NCBI GenBank assembly: GCA_964492105.1
Contig: CAZBJB010000032.1
Coordinates: forward strand, 1 to 16,341
DNA from: JAUZQZ01 sp964492105
GTDB taxonomy: Bacteria > Pseudomonadota > Zetaproteobacteria > Mariprofundales > Mariprofundaceae
DNA: 16,341 bases
Reading direction: 5' to 3'
A program made the translations under genes and the position numbers. Within the stretch, counting starts at the first letter, position 1, and every line of letters starts with the position of its first letter. The notes under the pieces were generated by a model that made no database searches, was not told the DNA's origin, and saw nothing but the letters and a program-made list of their open reading frames with translations. Positions 1 to 6,804 of the stretch are shown here, piece by piece.

Positions 1-105
1 CGGGATTGAATGAGCTGCATGGTGGTTCCATGGAGCGAAATTCAAGCTCGGAAATTGGCCGAAGCGGGGAAGCCGATCGCCGCTCATGAGTTTTGCAAGA
101 GGCTC
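1..105 (+). repeat. Structured foldback repeat, copy 1 (left end outside window)
   Basis: These 105 bases align without gaps to 10408-10512, with 14 mismatches by my count (about 87% identity). The copy ends in GAGTTTTGCAAGAGGCTC at 88-105, which matches the right terminal arm of the complete copy except for one base. The left arm would lie upstream of the window. The inner hairpin CATGG/CCATG is kept, as is the CGCTCA segment that pairs in the complete copy. It ends 53 bp before the pstC start codon, in the same orientation relative to the downstream gene as copy 2. It may be a MITE-like element or a structured leader RNA; the sequence alone does not decide. Confidence 0.85.
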
Positions 106-158
106 GTGTTACACGAATTAATTTGATCCTATCCTGAAACAGAGAGTGTGGCGACGGC

Positions 159-1085
159 ATGAATACGACCGGCAACAAGGCATGGGGCGATACCGCCTTT
201 CGAGGACTGACGCTGACCTTCGCCATGGGCATCCTCGTCCTGTTCACCGCCATTGTGATCAGCCTGTGGCACGATTCTCTACCCTCCATCCATAAGTTCG
301 GTTTCTCCTTCCTTATCAGCAGTGCATGGGATCCGGTCAAGGATAATTTTGGCGCTCTGATTCCAATTGGCGGAACGCTGATTTCTACCTTCCTGGCCAT
401 GCTGATTGCGGTACCGATCAGCATCGGCGTAGCGCTGTTTCTCGCCGAACTTGCGCCCGCATGGATGAAAGCGCCATTTGGCGTCGCTATTGAGCTGCTC
501 GCCGCCATTCCCAGCATCGTCTATGGTATGTGGGGCCTGTTCGTATTGTCCCCTCTGATGGCCAACAACGTACAGCCATGGCTCTCCGCGCATTTCGGAT
601 TTCTCCCCTTCTTTACCGGCGCTCCCATGGGCATCGGTATGCTCACCGCCGGCCTGGTGCTGGCGCTGATGATTCTTCCTTTCATTGCCTCGGTCACACG
701 CGATGTATTCCTGATGGTGCCACAAAACCTCAAGGAGGCTGCTTATGGCATGGGCTGCACCACATGGGAGGTGGTGCGTGATGTGATGATCCCGTATGGC
801 AAGAAGGGTATCGCCGGCGCGGTTTTTCTGGGCATGGGCCGCGCGCTGGGTGAAACCATGGCGATCACCTTCGTGATTGGCAATGCCTATCACCTGTCAT
901 GGTCGCTGTTTGCGCCGGGCACCTCCATTGCCTCAACGCTGGCCAATGAATTTACGGAAGCGGATAGCAACGTCTACCTTTCCTCGCTGGTTGAACTGGG
1001 GCTGGTGCTGTTTTTGATTACCTTCATTATCCTGGGTCTCGCGCAACTATGGCTGAAGCAGGGTAATCCGGGCGGTAATCAATGA
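159..1085 (+). CDS. pstC: Phosphate ABC transporter permease PstC
   Basis: One of the two inner-membrane permease subunits of the high-affinity phosphate importer PstSCAB. The 308-residue protein has a cytoplasmic N-terminus, a first membrane helix at about residues 19-37 and several later hydrophobic helices. The binding-protein-dependent permease signature (EAA loop) is at about 193-213 (KEAAYGMG followed by the DVMIP segment), which contacts the ATPase PstB. IPSIVYG at 117-123 and GRALGET at 227-233 are typical of PstC. The ATG at 159 has only a weak purine-rich stretch upstream, but it gives the usual family length. It is 16 nt ahead of the pstA ATG. The phosphate-binding protein gene pstS is not between the repeat and pstC, so it lies further upstream or elsewhere. 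Confidence 0.95.
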   Translation: MNTTGNKAWGDTAFRGLTLTFAMGILVLFTAIVISLWHDSLPSIHKFGFSFLISSAWDPVKDNFGALIPIGGTLISTFLAMLIAVPISIGVALFLAELAPAWMKAPFGVAIELLAAIPSIVYGMWGLFVLSPLMANNVQPWLSAHFGFLPFFTGAPMGIGMLTAGLVLALMILPFIASVTRDVFLMVPQNLKEAAYGMGCTTWEVVRDVMIPYGKKGIAGAVFLGMGRALGETMAITFVIGNAYHLSWSLFAPGTSIASTLANEFTEADSNVYLSSLVELGLVLFLITFIILGLAQLWLKQGNPGGNQ

Positions 1086-1090
1086 ATTTC

Positions 1091-1096
1091 AGGTGG
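1091..1096 (+). promoter_or_regulatory. Ribosome binding site deciding the pstA start
   Basis: AGGTGG lies 5 nt before the ATG at 1102. The in-frame GTG at 1093 falls inside this Shine-Dalgarno sequence, so it is unlikely to be the start. Confidence 0.7.
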
Positions 1097-1101
1097 ATCC
1101 A

Positions 1102-1944
1102 ATGATTTGGCTGAACCGCCGGGCGCTCACCAACCGCATCGTCCTGACCGTATCCGGCATGGCGGCGGTGTTCGGACTGTTCATGCTTACATGGATTCTC
1201 GGCGATGTGGCTATTCGAGGTATTTCCGCCATTAACTGGAATTTTTTCACCGAGCTCCCCGTTCCACCCGGCATGAAGGGAGGAGGGCTGGCCAACGACA
1301 TTGTCGGCACCCTGTTGATGACCGTGGTGGCTACCCTCATATCCGTTCCCTTCGGCGTGCTGGCCGGCACATGGCTGTCCGAATTCGGTCGGGAATCAAA
1401 AACAGGCCAGTTGATTCGATATTTCTCGGATATTCTGGTTTCCGCCCCCTCCATCGTTATCGGCGTGTTTGTTTATCTCATCATGGTTAAACCGATGGGC
1501 CACTTCTCCGGCTGGGCGGGCGCCGTGTCGCTGGCCATCATCATGTTGCCGGTCGTTTCGCGCACGACGGAAGAAATGCTCAAACTGGTGCCGCATGAGT
1601 TGCGTGAAGCCGCTCTGGCACTGGGTGCACCCTACTGGAAAATTATGCCACAGGTGATTTACCGGGCCGCCGCCGCCGGCATGATGACCGGTATCATGCT
1701 GGCCGTAGCGCGTGTGGCGGGTGAAACCGCACCATTGCTGTTTACTGCCCTGAACAGTCCCTATATGTTGAACAGTATGAATGAACCGATGGGAAACCTC
1801 ACGGTCACGTTGTTCAACTACGCCATGAGCCCCTATGATGACTGGCAGAAGCTTGCATGGGGCGCGGCATTTCTGATTACCATGGCCGTACTGGTCACCA
1901 CTATTTTCACGCGGCTTATGTTGCACAAAAGGAGTAGACATTGA
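1102..1944 (+). CDS. pstA: Phosphate ABC transporter permease PstA
   Basis: Second permease subunit of the Pst phosphate importer, partner of PstC in the inner membrane. The preferred ATG (1102) gives 280 residues. A first hydrophobic helix is near residues 13-35, with further membrane helices to the C-terminus. The EAA loop reads REAALALG in the middle of the protein and precedes a helix-rich half. SAPSIVIG corresponds to the IPSIVYG segment of PstC, and VARVAGETAPLL is the PstA counterpart of GRALGET. An in-frame GTG at 1093 would add three residues but overlaps the ribosome binding site. The stop overlaps the pstB start by four bases (TTGA), which indicates translational coupling. Confidence 0.95.
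   Translation: MIWLNRRALTNRIVLTVSGMAAVFGLFMLTWILGDVAIRGISAINWNFFTELPVPPGMKGGGLANDIVGTLLMTVVATLISVPFGVLAGTWLSEFGRESKTGQLIRYFSDILVSAPSIVIGVFVYLIMVKPMGHFSGWAGAVSLAIIMLPVVSRTTEEMLKLVPHELREAALALGAPYWKIMPQVIYRAAAAGMMTGIMLAVARVAGETAPLLFTALNSPYMLNSMNEPMGNLTVTLFNYAMSPYDDWQKLAWGAAFLITMAVLVTTIFTRLMLHKRSRH
1927..1934 (+). promoter_or_regulatory. Ribosome binding site for the TTG start of pstB
   Basis: AAAAGGAG lies 6 nt before TTG at 1941. This strong site supports a non-AUG start; the next in-frame ATG is 24 codons downstream. Confidence 0.75.
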
Positions 1945-2795
1945 TCCCGGAAACCCTCGAAAGACAGGAATCCCTATCCGTGCCTCCCATCCCGGAACGC
2001 ACACCCGAACAGATGGTTCGAGATGATAAAATCCGGAGCGGCAAAATCAAACTGTCCGTACGCGATCTGGATTTCTATTACGCCAATAAACAGGTGTTGT
2101 TCGGAAATACGCTGGATATTGCCAGCAACAAGGTAACGGCATTCATCGGGCCATCCGGTTGCGGAAAATCCACCCACATCCGCACCTACAATCGCATGTT
2201 CGATCTCTACAAGGGACACCGGGCCGATGGCGAAATCCTGATGGATGGCGTCAATATCATTGACCCCAAGATACCGTCCCTGGAACTCAGGCACAAGGTG
2301 GGTATGATTTTTCAGAAGCCGACACCCTTCCCGATGTCCATATCGGACAACATCGCCTACGGCTTGAAGCTGCATACGAGTATAAGCAGAAGCGAAATGG
2401 AGGGAAGGGTCGAGAAGGCGTTAAAGGACAGTGCGCTGTGGGATGAGGTCAAGGATATGCTGCACCAGCCCGGCACGGCACTTTCCGGAGGTCAGCAGCA
2501 ACGCCTGTGCATCGCCCGCGCACTGGCCATTGAACCGGAGGTGATGCTGATGGATGAACCGTGTTCAGCGCTCGATCCCATTGCCACATCCAAGATCGAG
2601 GAACTGATTGATGAACTCAAACAGAAATTCACCATTGTCATCGTGACCCATAATATGCAGCAGGCGGCACGCGTATCTGATTTCACTGCGTTCTTCTATC
2701 TGGGGAAGCTGATTGAGTTCGGTGAAACCAATGCAGTATTCACCGCGCCAGTCAAACAACAGACCGAGGATTATATTACCGGTCGCTTCGGCTAA
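1941..2795 (+). CDS. pstB: Phosphate ABC transporter ATPase PstB
   Basis: Cytoplasmic ATPase that powers phosphate import through PstCA. In the 284-residue protein the Walker A motif GPSGCGKST is at 70-78, the ABC signature LSGGQQQR at 181-188, and Walker B VMLMDEP at 201-207 with catalytic E206. The switch histidine is H237 (VTHNMQQA). The residues after Walker A read HIRTYNRM, where PstB proteins usually have hydrophobic residues at the H and Y positions; this is an odd but not disabling variant. Translation appears to start at TTG, supported by a strong Shine-Dalgarno site, overlapping the pstA stop by four bases. The gene is followed by a perfect hairpin before phoU. Confidence 0.96.
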   Translation: MIPETLERQESLSVPPIPERTPEQMVRDDKIRSGKIKLSVRDLDFYYANKQVLFGNTLDIASNKVTAFIGPSGCGKSTHIRTYNRMFDLYKGHRADGEILMDGVNIIDPKIPSLELRHKVGMIFQKPTPFPMSISDNIAYGLKLHTSISRSEMEGRVEKALKDSALWDEVKDMLHQPGTALSGGQQQRLCIARALAIEPEVMLMDEPCSALDPIATSKIEELIDELKQKFTIVIVTHNMQQAARVSDFTAFFYLGKLIEFGETNAVFTAPVKQQTEDYITGRFG

Positions 2796-2815
2796 CCGGA
2801 ATCGAGGCCGTAATA

Positions 2816-2856
2816 GCGAAGCGCCATCCGACAGCGCAAGGCGGATGGCGCTTCGC
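2816..2856. repeat. Perfect 15-bp inverted repeat between pstB and phoU
   Basis: The left arm at 2816-2830 (GCGAAGCGCCATCCG) is exactly complementary to the right arm at 2842-2856, with an 11-nt loop. It is GC-rich and has no T-run after it, so it is a poor intrinsic terminator. It could be a REP-type palindrome, an RNA-processing or stability stem that sets the pstB-to-phoU ratio, or a protein-binding site. Confidence 0.9.
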
Positions 2857-2887
2857 CATTCCATCCCGCAGGGAAGACATGCGGAGA

Positions 2888-2894
2888 AGAGGAG
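2888..2894 (+). promoter_or_regulatory. Ribosome binding site deciding the phoU start
   Basis: AGAGGAG directly abuts the ATG at 2895 and is 6 nt from the in-frame ATG at 2901. The spacing favours 2901. Confidence 0.6.
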
Positions 2895-2900
2895 ATGAGT

Positions 2901-3602
2901 ATGCCCGAACATACATCGAAACGATTCGCTGCTGAACTGGATGAACTGAATAATCTGATTAAATCCATGTTCAAAATCGTACGCAAAAACATCAAACAGG
3001 CTCTACTTGCGCTGGTTGACGGTGATGTGGAACTGGCAAGGACGGTCATCAAGCACGATGAAGCCGTCAATGCACTCGAAGTGCAGAGTGATGAAGCTGC
3101 CCGTAACCTCATCGTGCGCCATCAACCCGCCGCATCGGACCTGCGTTTCGTGTTCGCCGCCACCAAGATTGTCACTGACCTGGAGCGCATGAGTGATATG
3201 GCCACCAACATCGCGGATAATGTGGTGAATATCGAAGGCGCAACGCCAAAGAACCTGGCTTCCATTCCCGTGATGCAGGATCTGATCCTTGATCAACTGA
3301 AGGATGTCCGAAGCGCTTATCTGGAACGTAGCGCAACGAGAGCGCAAACCATCATTGAGCGTGATCACCTGATTAACGGGGCGTTTGCCAACACCCAACG
3401 TATCATGCTGACTGTCATGGTGGAAAAACCAGCCAAAATCACCCAATGTATGGCACTCATCAACATTGCCAAGGTGCTGGAACGTATTGGCGATCACATT
3501 ACCAACATTGCCGAGATGGTTATTTATACCGATATCGGATATGAAGTGCGGCATATCGACATGGAATCCCTCAGAGAGTTGCTGGAAGGAGACGATGACT
3601 AA
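2901..3602 (+). CDS. phoU: Phosphate signalling/uptake regulator PhoU (first copy)
   Basis: PhoU is a cytoplasmic, membrane-associated helical protein. It restrains the Pst transporter and passes the phosphate signal to the PhoR/PhoB system where that exists. The 233-residue product (from ATG 2901) shows the two repeated three-helix bundles. The first metal-binding helix reads DLERMSD with N-terminal half context RHQPAASDLRF, and the second reads VLERIGDHITNIAE. Both E-x-x-x-D motifs are intact. An ATG six bases upstream (2895) is possible but touches the Shine-Dalgarno sequence. The gene is last in the pst cluster, 105 nt after pstB and across a hairpin. No phoB or phoR follows. A diverged paralogue lies at 14231-14923. 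Confidence 0.93.
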   Translation: MPEHTSKRFAAELDELNNLIKSMFKIVRKNIKQALLALVDGDVELARTVIKHDEAVNALEVQSDEAARNLIVRHQPAASDLRFVFAATKIVTDLERMSDMATNIADNVVNIEGATPKNLASIPVMQDLILDQLKDVRSAYLERSATRAQTIIERDHLINGAFANTQRIMLTVMVEKPAKITQCMALINIAKVLERIGDHITNIAEMVIYTDIGYEVRHIDMESLRELLEGDDD

Positions 3603-3668
3603 CCCGCATAATTCACAGATGCTGCCGCGCCCCTGGCTTGTTCCTTTGTGCGCACCAAATCCCCCGTC

Positions 3669-3742
3669 GGCCGTTCGTATGCATGGCTACGGCCTTCTTT
3701 CCCGGCAATCCGTTGTGCCTGTCTGCGTGCATCGCACAGGCA
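3669..3742 (+). other. phoU-ppx intergenic region with two short inverted repeats
   Basis: The 170-nt gap between phoU and ppx holds GGCCGT/ACGGCC (3669-3674 with 3689-3694) and TGCCTGT/ACAGGCA (3716-3722 with 3736-3742). Neither has a T-run, so I do not call a terminator. I see no convincing promoter or Pho box in the gap. Confidence 0.45.
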
Positions 3743-3772
3743 AGGCGTAATCATCACGACGATTGACGAATA

Positions 3773-5305
3773 ATGCGGACTGACACCCCTTCCCCTGATC
3801 CCATGCTGGCCGCGGCCATTGACATTGGCGCCAATGCCATGCGCCTGCACATCGCTGGACCGGATAGGGAAAATGGTTTGAAGAGCATTCATTATCACCG
3901 TGAACCCGTTCGCCTTGGGCACGATGCGTTCACTCGGGGCCGACTTTCCGAAGACACCATGGCAAAGGCATTGCAGGCATTTGAGACGTTCCGTTCCATT
4001 CTTGACCGGCATCCCGTACACACTATCCGGGCTACGGGAACCAGCGCCCTGCGCGACAGCATCAATGCGGACGAACTCATCCGCCGCATCAAAGATAAAA
4101 CGGGTATCGACATTGAGATTATTTCCGGTGAGGAAGAGGCACGACTGATTCACCTCTCCGTGCATCACCGCGTTCCCGATATGAAGAGTATGAAAACGCT
4201 GTTGATTGATATTGGGGGCGGCAGCATAGAGGTCACCCTGGCGAAGCGTGGCGATATTATTGCCCTGGAAAGCTTCAGAATGGGTACAGTGCGTCTACTG
4301 GAACTGTTCCGGGATACATCCGGGGATTCGGAACGGCCCAAAATCATGCATGAATACATTGCTTCCATGCAACAAAAGGTGCGCGAAGAAATGGCCGGAA
4401 CGCGTATTGGCCTTTGCATTGGCACCGGAGGCAGTATTGAAGCCTTGGGTGAACTGGGTGTGTCATTGCTGGGCAACGATTCAAACCGTCGGCTGAATTA
4501 CCAGGACATCAAAAAATTGCTCAAACATCTGCAATCTATGGGTTATAAAGATCGCATTAATATCCTCGGGCTTCGTCCGGATCGGGCGGATGTCATCATT
4601 CCGGCCGCAATTGCATTAAAATCCATTATAAAGCTGGCGCGTCCGGCAACACTGCTCATTCCGTCTGCGGGCCTGGCTGATGGCGTATTGCTTGGTCTGC
4701 TTCAGGAACAGAATATCGACAACAAAGCACTGGCGCATCAGGCAATCGCCTGGGCAAAGAGTATGGCGCGAAAATACCATGCCGACCTTGATCACGCCCG
4801 CCATGTACGCATCCTGGCCCGAAAACTGTTTTCCCAACTTAAAGGTATTCATCAGTTGAATGGGCGTGATCTGCTGTTATTACAGGTTTCAGCCATTGTG
4901 CATGAGATTGGCATCACCGTGCGCCCCAACAAACATCATCGTCACGCCTTTTACCTGATCAATGCATCCCCCATGGTGGGTTTAAGTGCCAGTGAAAAGC
5001 TGCTGGTTGCCATCGTGGTGCGCTACCATCGCAAGCGGACACCGGATACCCGTGACGAACCGTTTAGCGAACTGACCGAAGGAGAACAGAAACGTGCATG
5101 TCGACTGAATGTCCTGCTGCGTCTGGCCATCGCCCTGGACAAGGAACGACGTGGTAGCGTGCGTGCAATCCATATCAGCCAGTCGGACAAGATCAGCCGT
5201 CTGCACATGGAAGGGAAAGGTGATTTGTTACTCGAACGCTGGGCTGTGCGGAAAGACATTCCGTGGTTTGAAACCGTTTTTGGGCGCAAACTGGAGATTA
5301 CCTGA
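3773..5305 (+). CDS. ppx: Exopolyphosphatase, Ppx/GppA family
   Basis: Hydrolyses terminal phosphates from polyphosphate; family members may also act on pppGpp. The 510-residue protein begins with an ASKHA-fold Ppx/GppA domain. A phosphate loop DIGANAMRL is at 17-25, the catalytic glutamate region SGEEEARL at 118-125, a second phosphate loop DIGGGS at 146-151 and GTGGS at 217-221. The C-terminal half (about 320-510) is an HD-type helical domain, with DHARH at 340-344, HE at 377-378 and a histidine cluster at 388-391. Length matches two-domain Ppx proteins. The first ATG lacks a clear ribosome binding site, and M11 (ATG 3803) is an alternative that would start right at the domain. The gene is convergent with sixA-CHAD-ppk1, so polyphosphate synthesis and breakdown genes face each other. 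Confidence 0.93.
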   Translation: MRTDTPSPDPMLAAAIDIGANAMRLHIAGPDRENGLKSIHYHREPVRLGHDAFTRGRLSEDTMAKALQAFETFRSILDRHPVHTIRATGTSALRDSINADELIRRIKDKTGIDIEIISGEEEARLIHLSVHHRVPDMKSMKTLLIDIGGGSIEVTLAKRGDIIALESFRMGTVRLLELFRDTSGDSERPKIMHEYIASMQQKVREEMAGTRIGLCIGTGGSIEALGELGVSLLGNDSNRRLNYQDIKKLLKHLQSMGYKDRINILGLRPDRADVIIPAAIALKSIIKLARPATLLIPSAGLADGVLLGLLQEQNIDNKALAHQAIAWAKSMARKYHADLDHARHVRILARKLFSQLKGIHQLNGRDLLLLQVSAIVHEIGITVRPNKHHRHAFYLINASPMVGLSASEKLLVAIVVRYHRKRTPDTRDEPFSELTEGEQKRACRLNVLLRLAIALDKERRGSVRAIHISQSDKISRLHMEGKGDLLLERWAVRKDIPWFETVFGRKLEIT

Positions 5306-5357
5306 TCCGCATGATTCATCCGCCACGGGAATACCATTTCACCACGCAACCAGAGCG

Positions 5358-5864
5358 CTACCCGATAACGTTGTGAATGGCTTTTGGCGATATGCTTAAT
5401 CTCAGCGTGCCACAGCCCGGTTGTACATCACGCCAGCGTGTCACATCCAGACGCAGTTCCATGACGGTGCATGTTGGCACGTGATCCGCCACCGCACCCG
5501 TCAATACCGCGGCCATATCAGCAATGCCCGGATTGTGCCCCACCATCATTACACGTTCCCATGTCTCGTTCCATGCTTGCATGATCGCGATCAAGGTTGA
5601 CGTGGAGGCCGCATAAATCCGCTCATCCTCCACCATACGGGAAGGCGGAACCTGTATCGCTGCGGCAAGCGAAGCCGCGGTCGCAAGCGCGCGCCTTGCC
5701 GGGCTGGTCACGATCATGTTCGGGAACATATTCCGTGCTGCCAAATATTGCCCCATTGTTGACGCATCAACCCTGCCCCGCTTATTCAAAGGCCGATCAA
5801 AATCATCCAGACCCACGTGACTCCAGTCAGATTTGGCATGTCGACCCAGATATAAATGTTTCAT
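5358..5864 (-). CDS. sixA: Phosphohistidine phosphatase SixA
   Basis: Small cytoplasmic histidine-phosphatase-superfamily enzyme that removes phosphate from phosphohistidine residues of signalling proteins. The 168-residue protein has the catalytic RHAKS motif at 8-12 (nucleophile H9). A conserved arginine is in SPARR at 54-58, and the second catalytic histidine is in VGHNPG at 108-113 (H110). Length fits the SixA subfamily. It is the last gene of the minus-strand cluster, 7 nt after the CHAD gene, so it is very probably cotranscribed with ppk1. SixA next to CHAD and polyphosphate kinase suggests a role in phosphate or polyphosphate signalling rather than sugar metabolism; this is inference from the neighbours. 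Confidence 0.9.
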   Translation of the reverse strand: MKHLYLGRHAKSDWSHVGLDDFDRPLNKRGRVDASTMGQYLAARNMFPNMIVTSPARRALATAASLAAAIQVPPSRMVEDERIYAASTSTLIAIMQAWNETWERVMMVGHNPGIADMAAVLTGAVADHVPTCTVMELRLDVTRWRDVQPGCGTLRLSISPKAIHNVIG

Positions 5865-5871
5865 GTGCGCA

Positions 5872-6804
5872 CTACTCCAAAAGCCTGCCCAAAACCCCGC
5901 CCAGCCTCACCATTGTGAATTCCGAAAAACAGGTGGTGAAGATCAGCCTGGCGTCAGACTGACGTTTACACAGCTTTTCCGCCAGCATCACCATGGCATG
6001 ATCACATGACGCAGGTAAGTGACCTCCCTCACGCATCTCCTTGCCAAAATGTTCCAGGGAAGCATGCTCAACGACCAGGTCATGAATTTCACCGAGGTTA
6101 TCCTGTAAATGCTTCAGACGCGTAACCAGCATCGAAACTTCATGCCGGGGATAAAAGGTTCGGAAAAATTCGATCAGATATCGCAGTTTCTTGCAGTGCT
6201 TACGTAATTCGTGCAGAGCCTCGGGGCGCGAACATTCTTGAATGGCGCCGCCCTCGTGTAAAATATGCCGGAACAGTCTGACAATGCACCTGTTTGCCAT
6301 GTCCATAGCCCGAATGCCGGAGCCTTCGGAACATCCGCCATCAAGAAATTTTCGCCAATCCTGTTTGAACCGCTGATAGCGGGAAGATCGGAGTCCTTGT
6401 ACCAGCGTTCGATGTGTTCCTTCCCGTTTACACGTAAGAAATGCCTGTAATGGCAACAAATTTTTTTGTATGTTCGGTGGTAACGCCTCTTGATATCCAA
6501 CGAAATTCATGAGATATACGTCCAGATCACGGACAGGGCCGGTAAGCTTACCAAGCCAGGCAAATTCTCCCTGAAAATGTATCGTTGCTGATTGTGGCAA
6601 CATCTCCTGGAACTGATCCAGTGCGGTACGTGCACGGCGAGTAGCAACGCGGAAATCGTGCAGAAATTCCGTATTACCATCCGCCATTAATCCTGGTTCA
6701 TTTTCCTCCATTACGCGAAATACGTGTTGCAATATCTTCGCGGTAGCCAGATGCGACGGCATGTCCGGTTCAAGTACGACGACAGGCCTGGTGGAAGCAT
6801 TCAT
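5872..6804 (-). CDS. CHAD domain protein, predicted polyphosphate-binding
   Basis: CHAD domains are helical, rich in conserved histidines and basic residues; characterised members bind polyphosphate and localise to its granules. The 310-residue protein is essentially one CHAD domain. HDFRVATRRAR at 49-59 is the first conserved His/Arg helix. RDLDVYL is at 92-98. LHELRKHCKKLRY at 197-209 is the matching helix of the second half, followed by LQDNLGEIHD at 233-242. I see no CYTH (triphosphatase) domain, no signal peptide and no membrane helix, so it is a stand-alone binding protein. Its ATG overlaps the ppk1 stop (ATGA), which implies translational coupling to the kinase. Confidence 0.9.
   Translation of the reverse strand: MNASTRPVVVLEPDMPSHLATAKILQHVFRVMEENEPGLMADGNTEFLHDFRVATRRARTALDQFQEMLPQSATIHFQGEFAWLGKLTGPVRDLDVYLMNFVGYQEALPPNIQKNLLPLQAFLTCKREGTHRTLVQGLRSSRYQRFKQDWRKFLDGGCSEGSGIRAMDMANRCIVRLFRHILHEGGAIQECSRPEALHELRKHCKKLRYLIEFFRTFYPRHEVSMLVTRLKHLQDNLGEIHDLVVEHASLEHFGKEMREGGHLPASCDHAMVMLAEKLCKRQSDARLIFTTCFSEFTMVRLGGVLGRLLE

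Noticed and set aside
106..158. Pho box upstream of pstC
   Set aside because: No TGTCA-type repeat occurs between the foldback repeat and the start codon; any Pho box would lie further upstream, before pstS.
5306..5357. Bidirectional terminator between the convergent ppx and sixA genes
   Set aside because: No stem of useful length and no T-run on either strand in this 52-bp gap.
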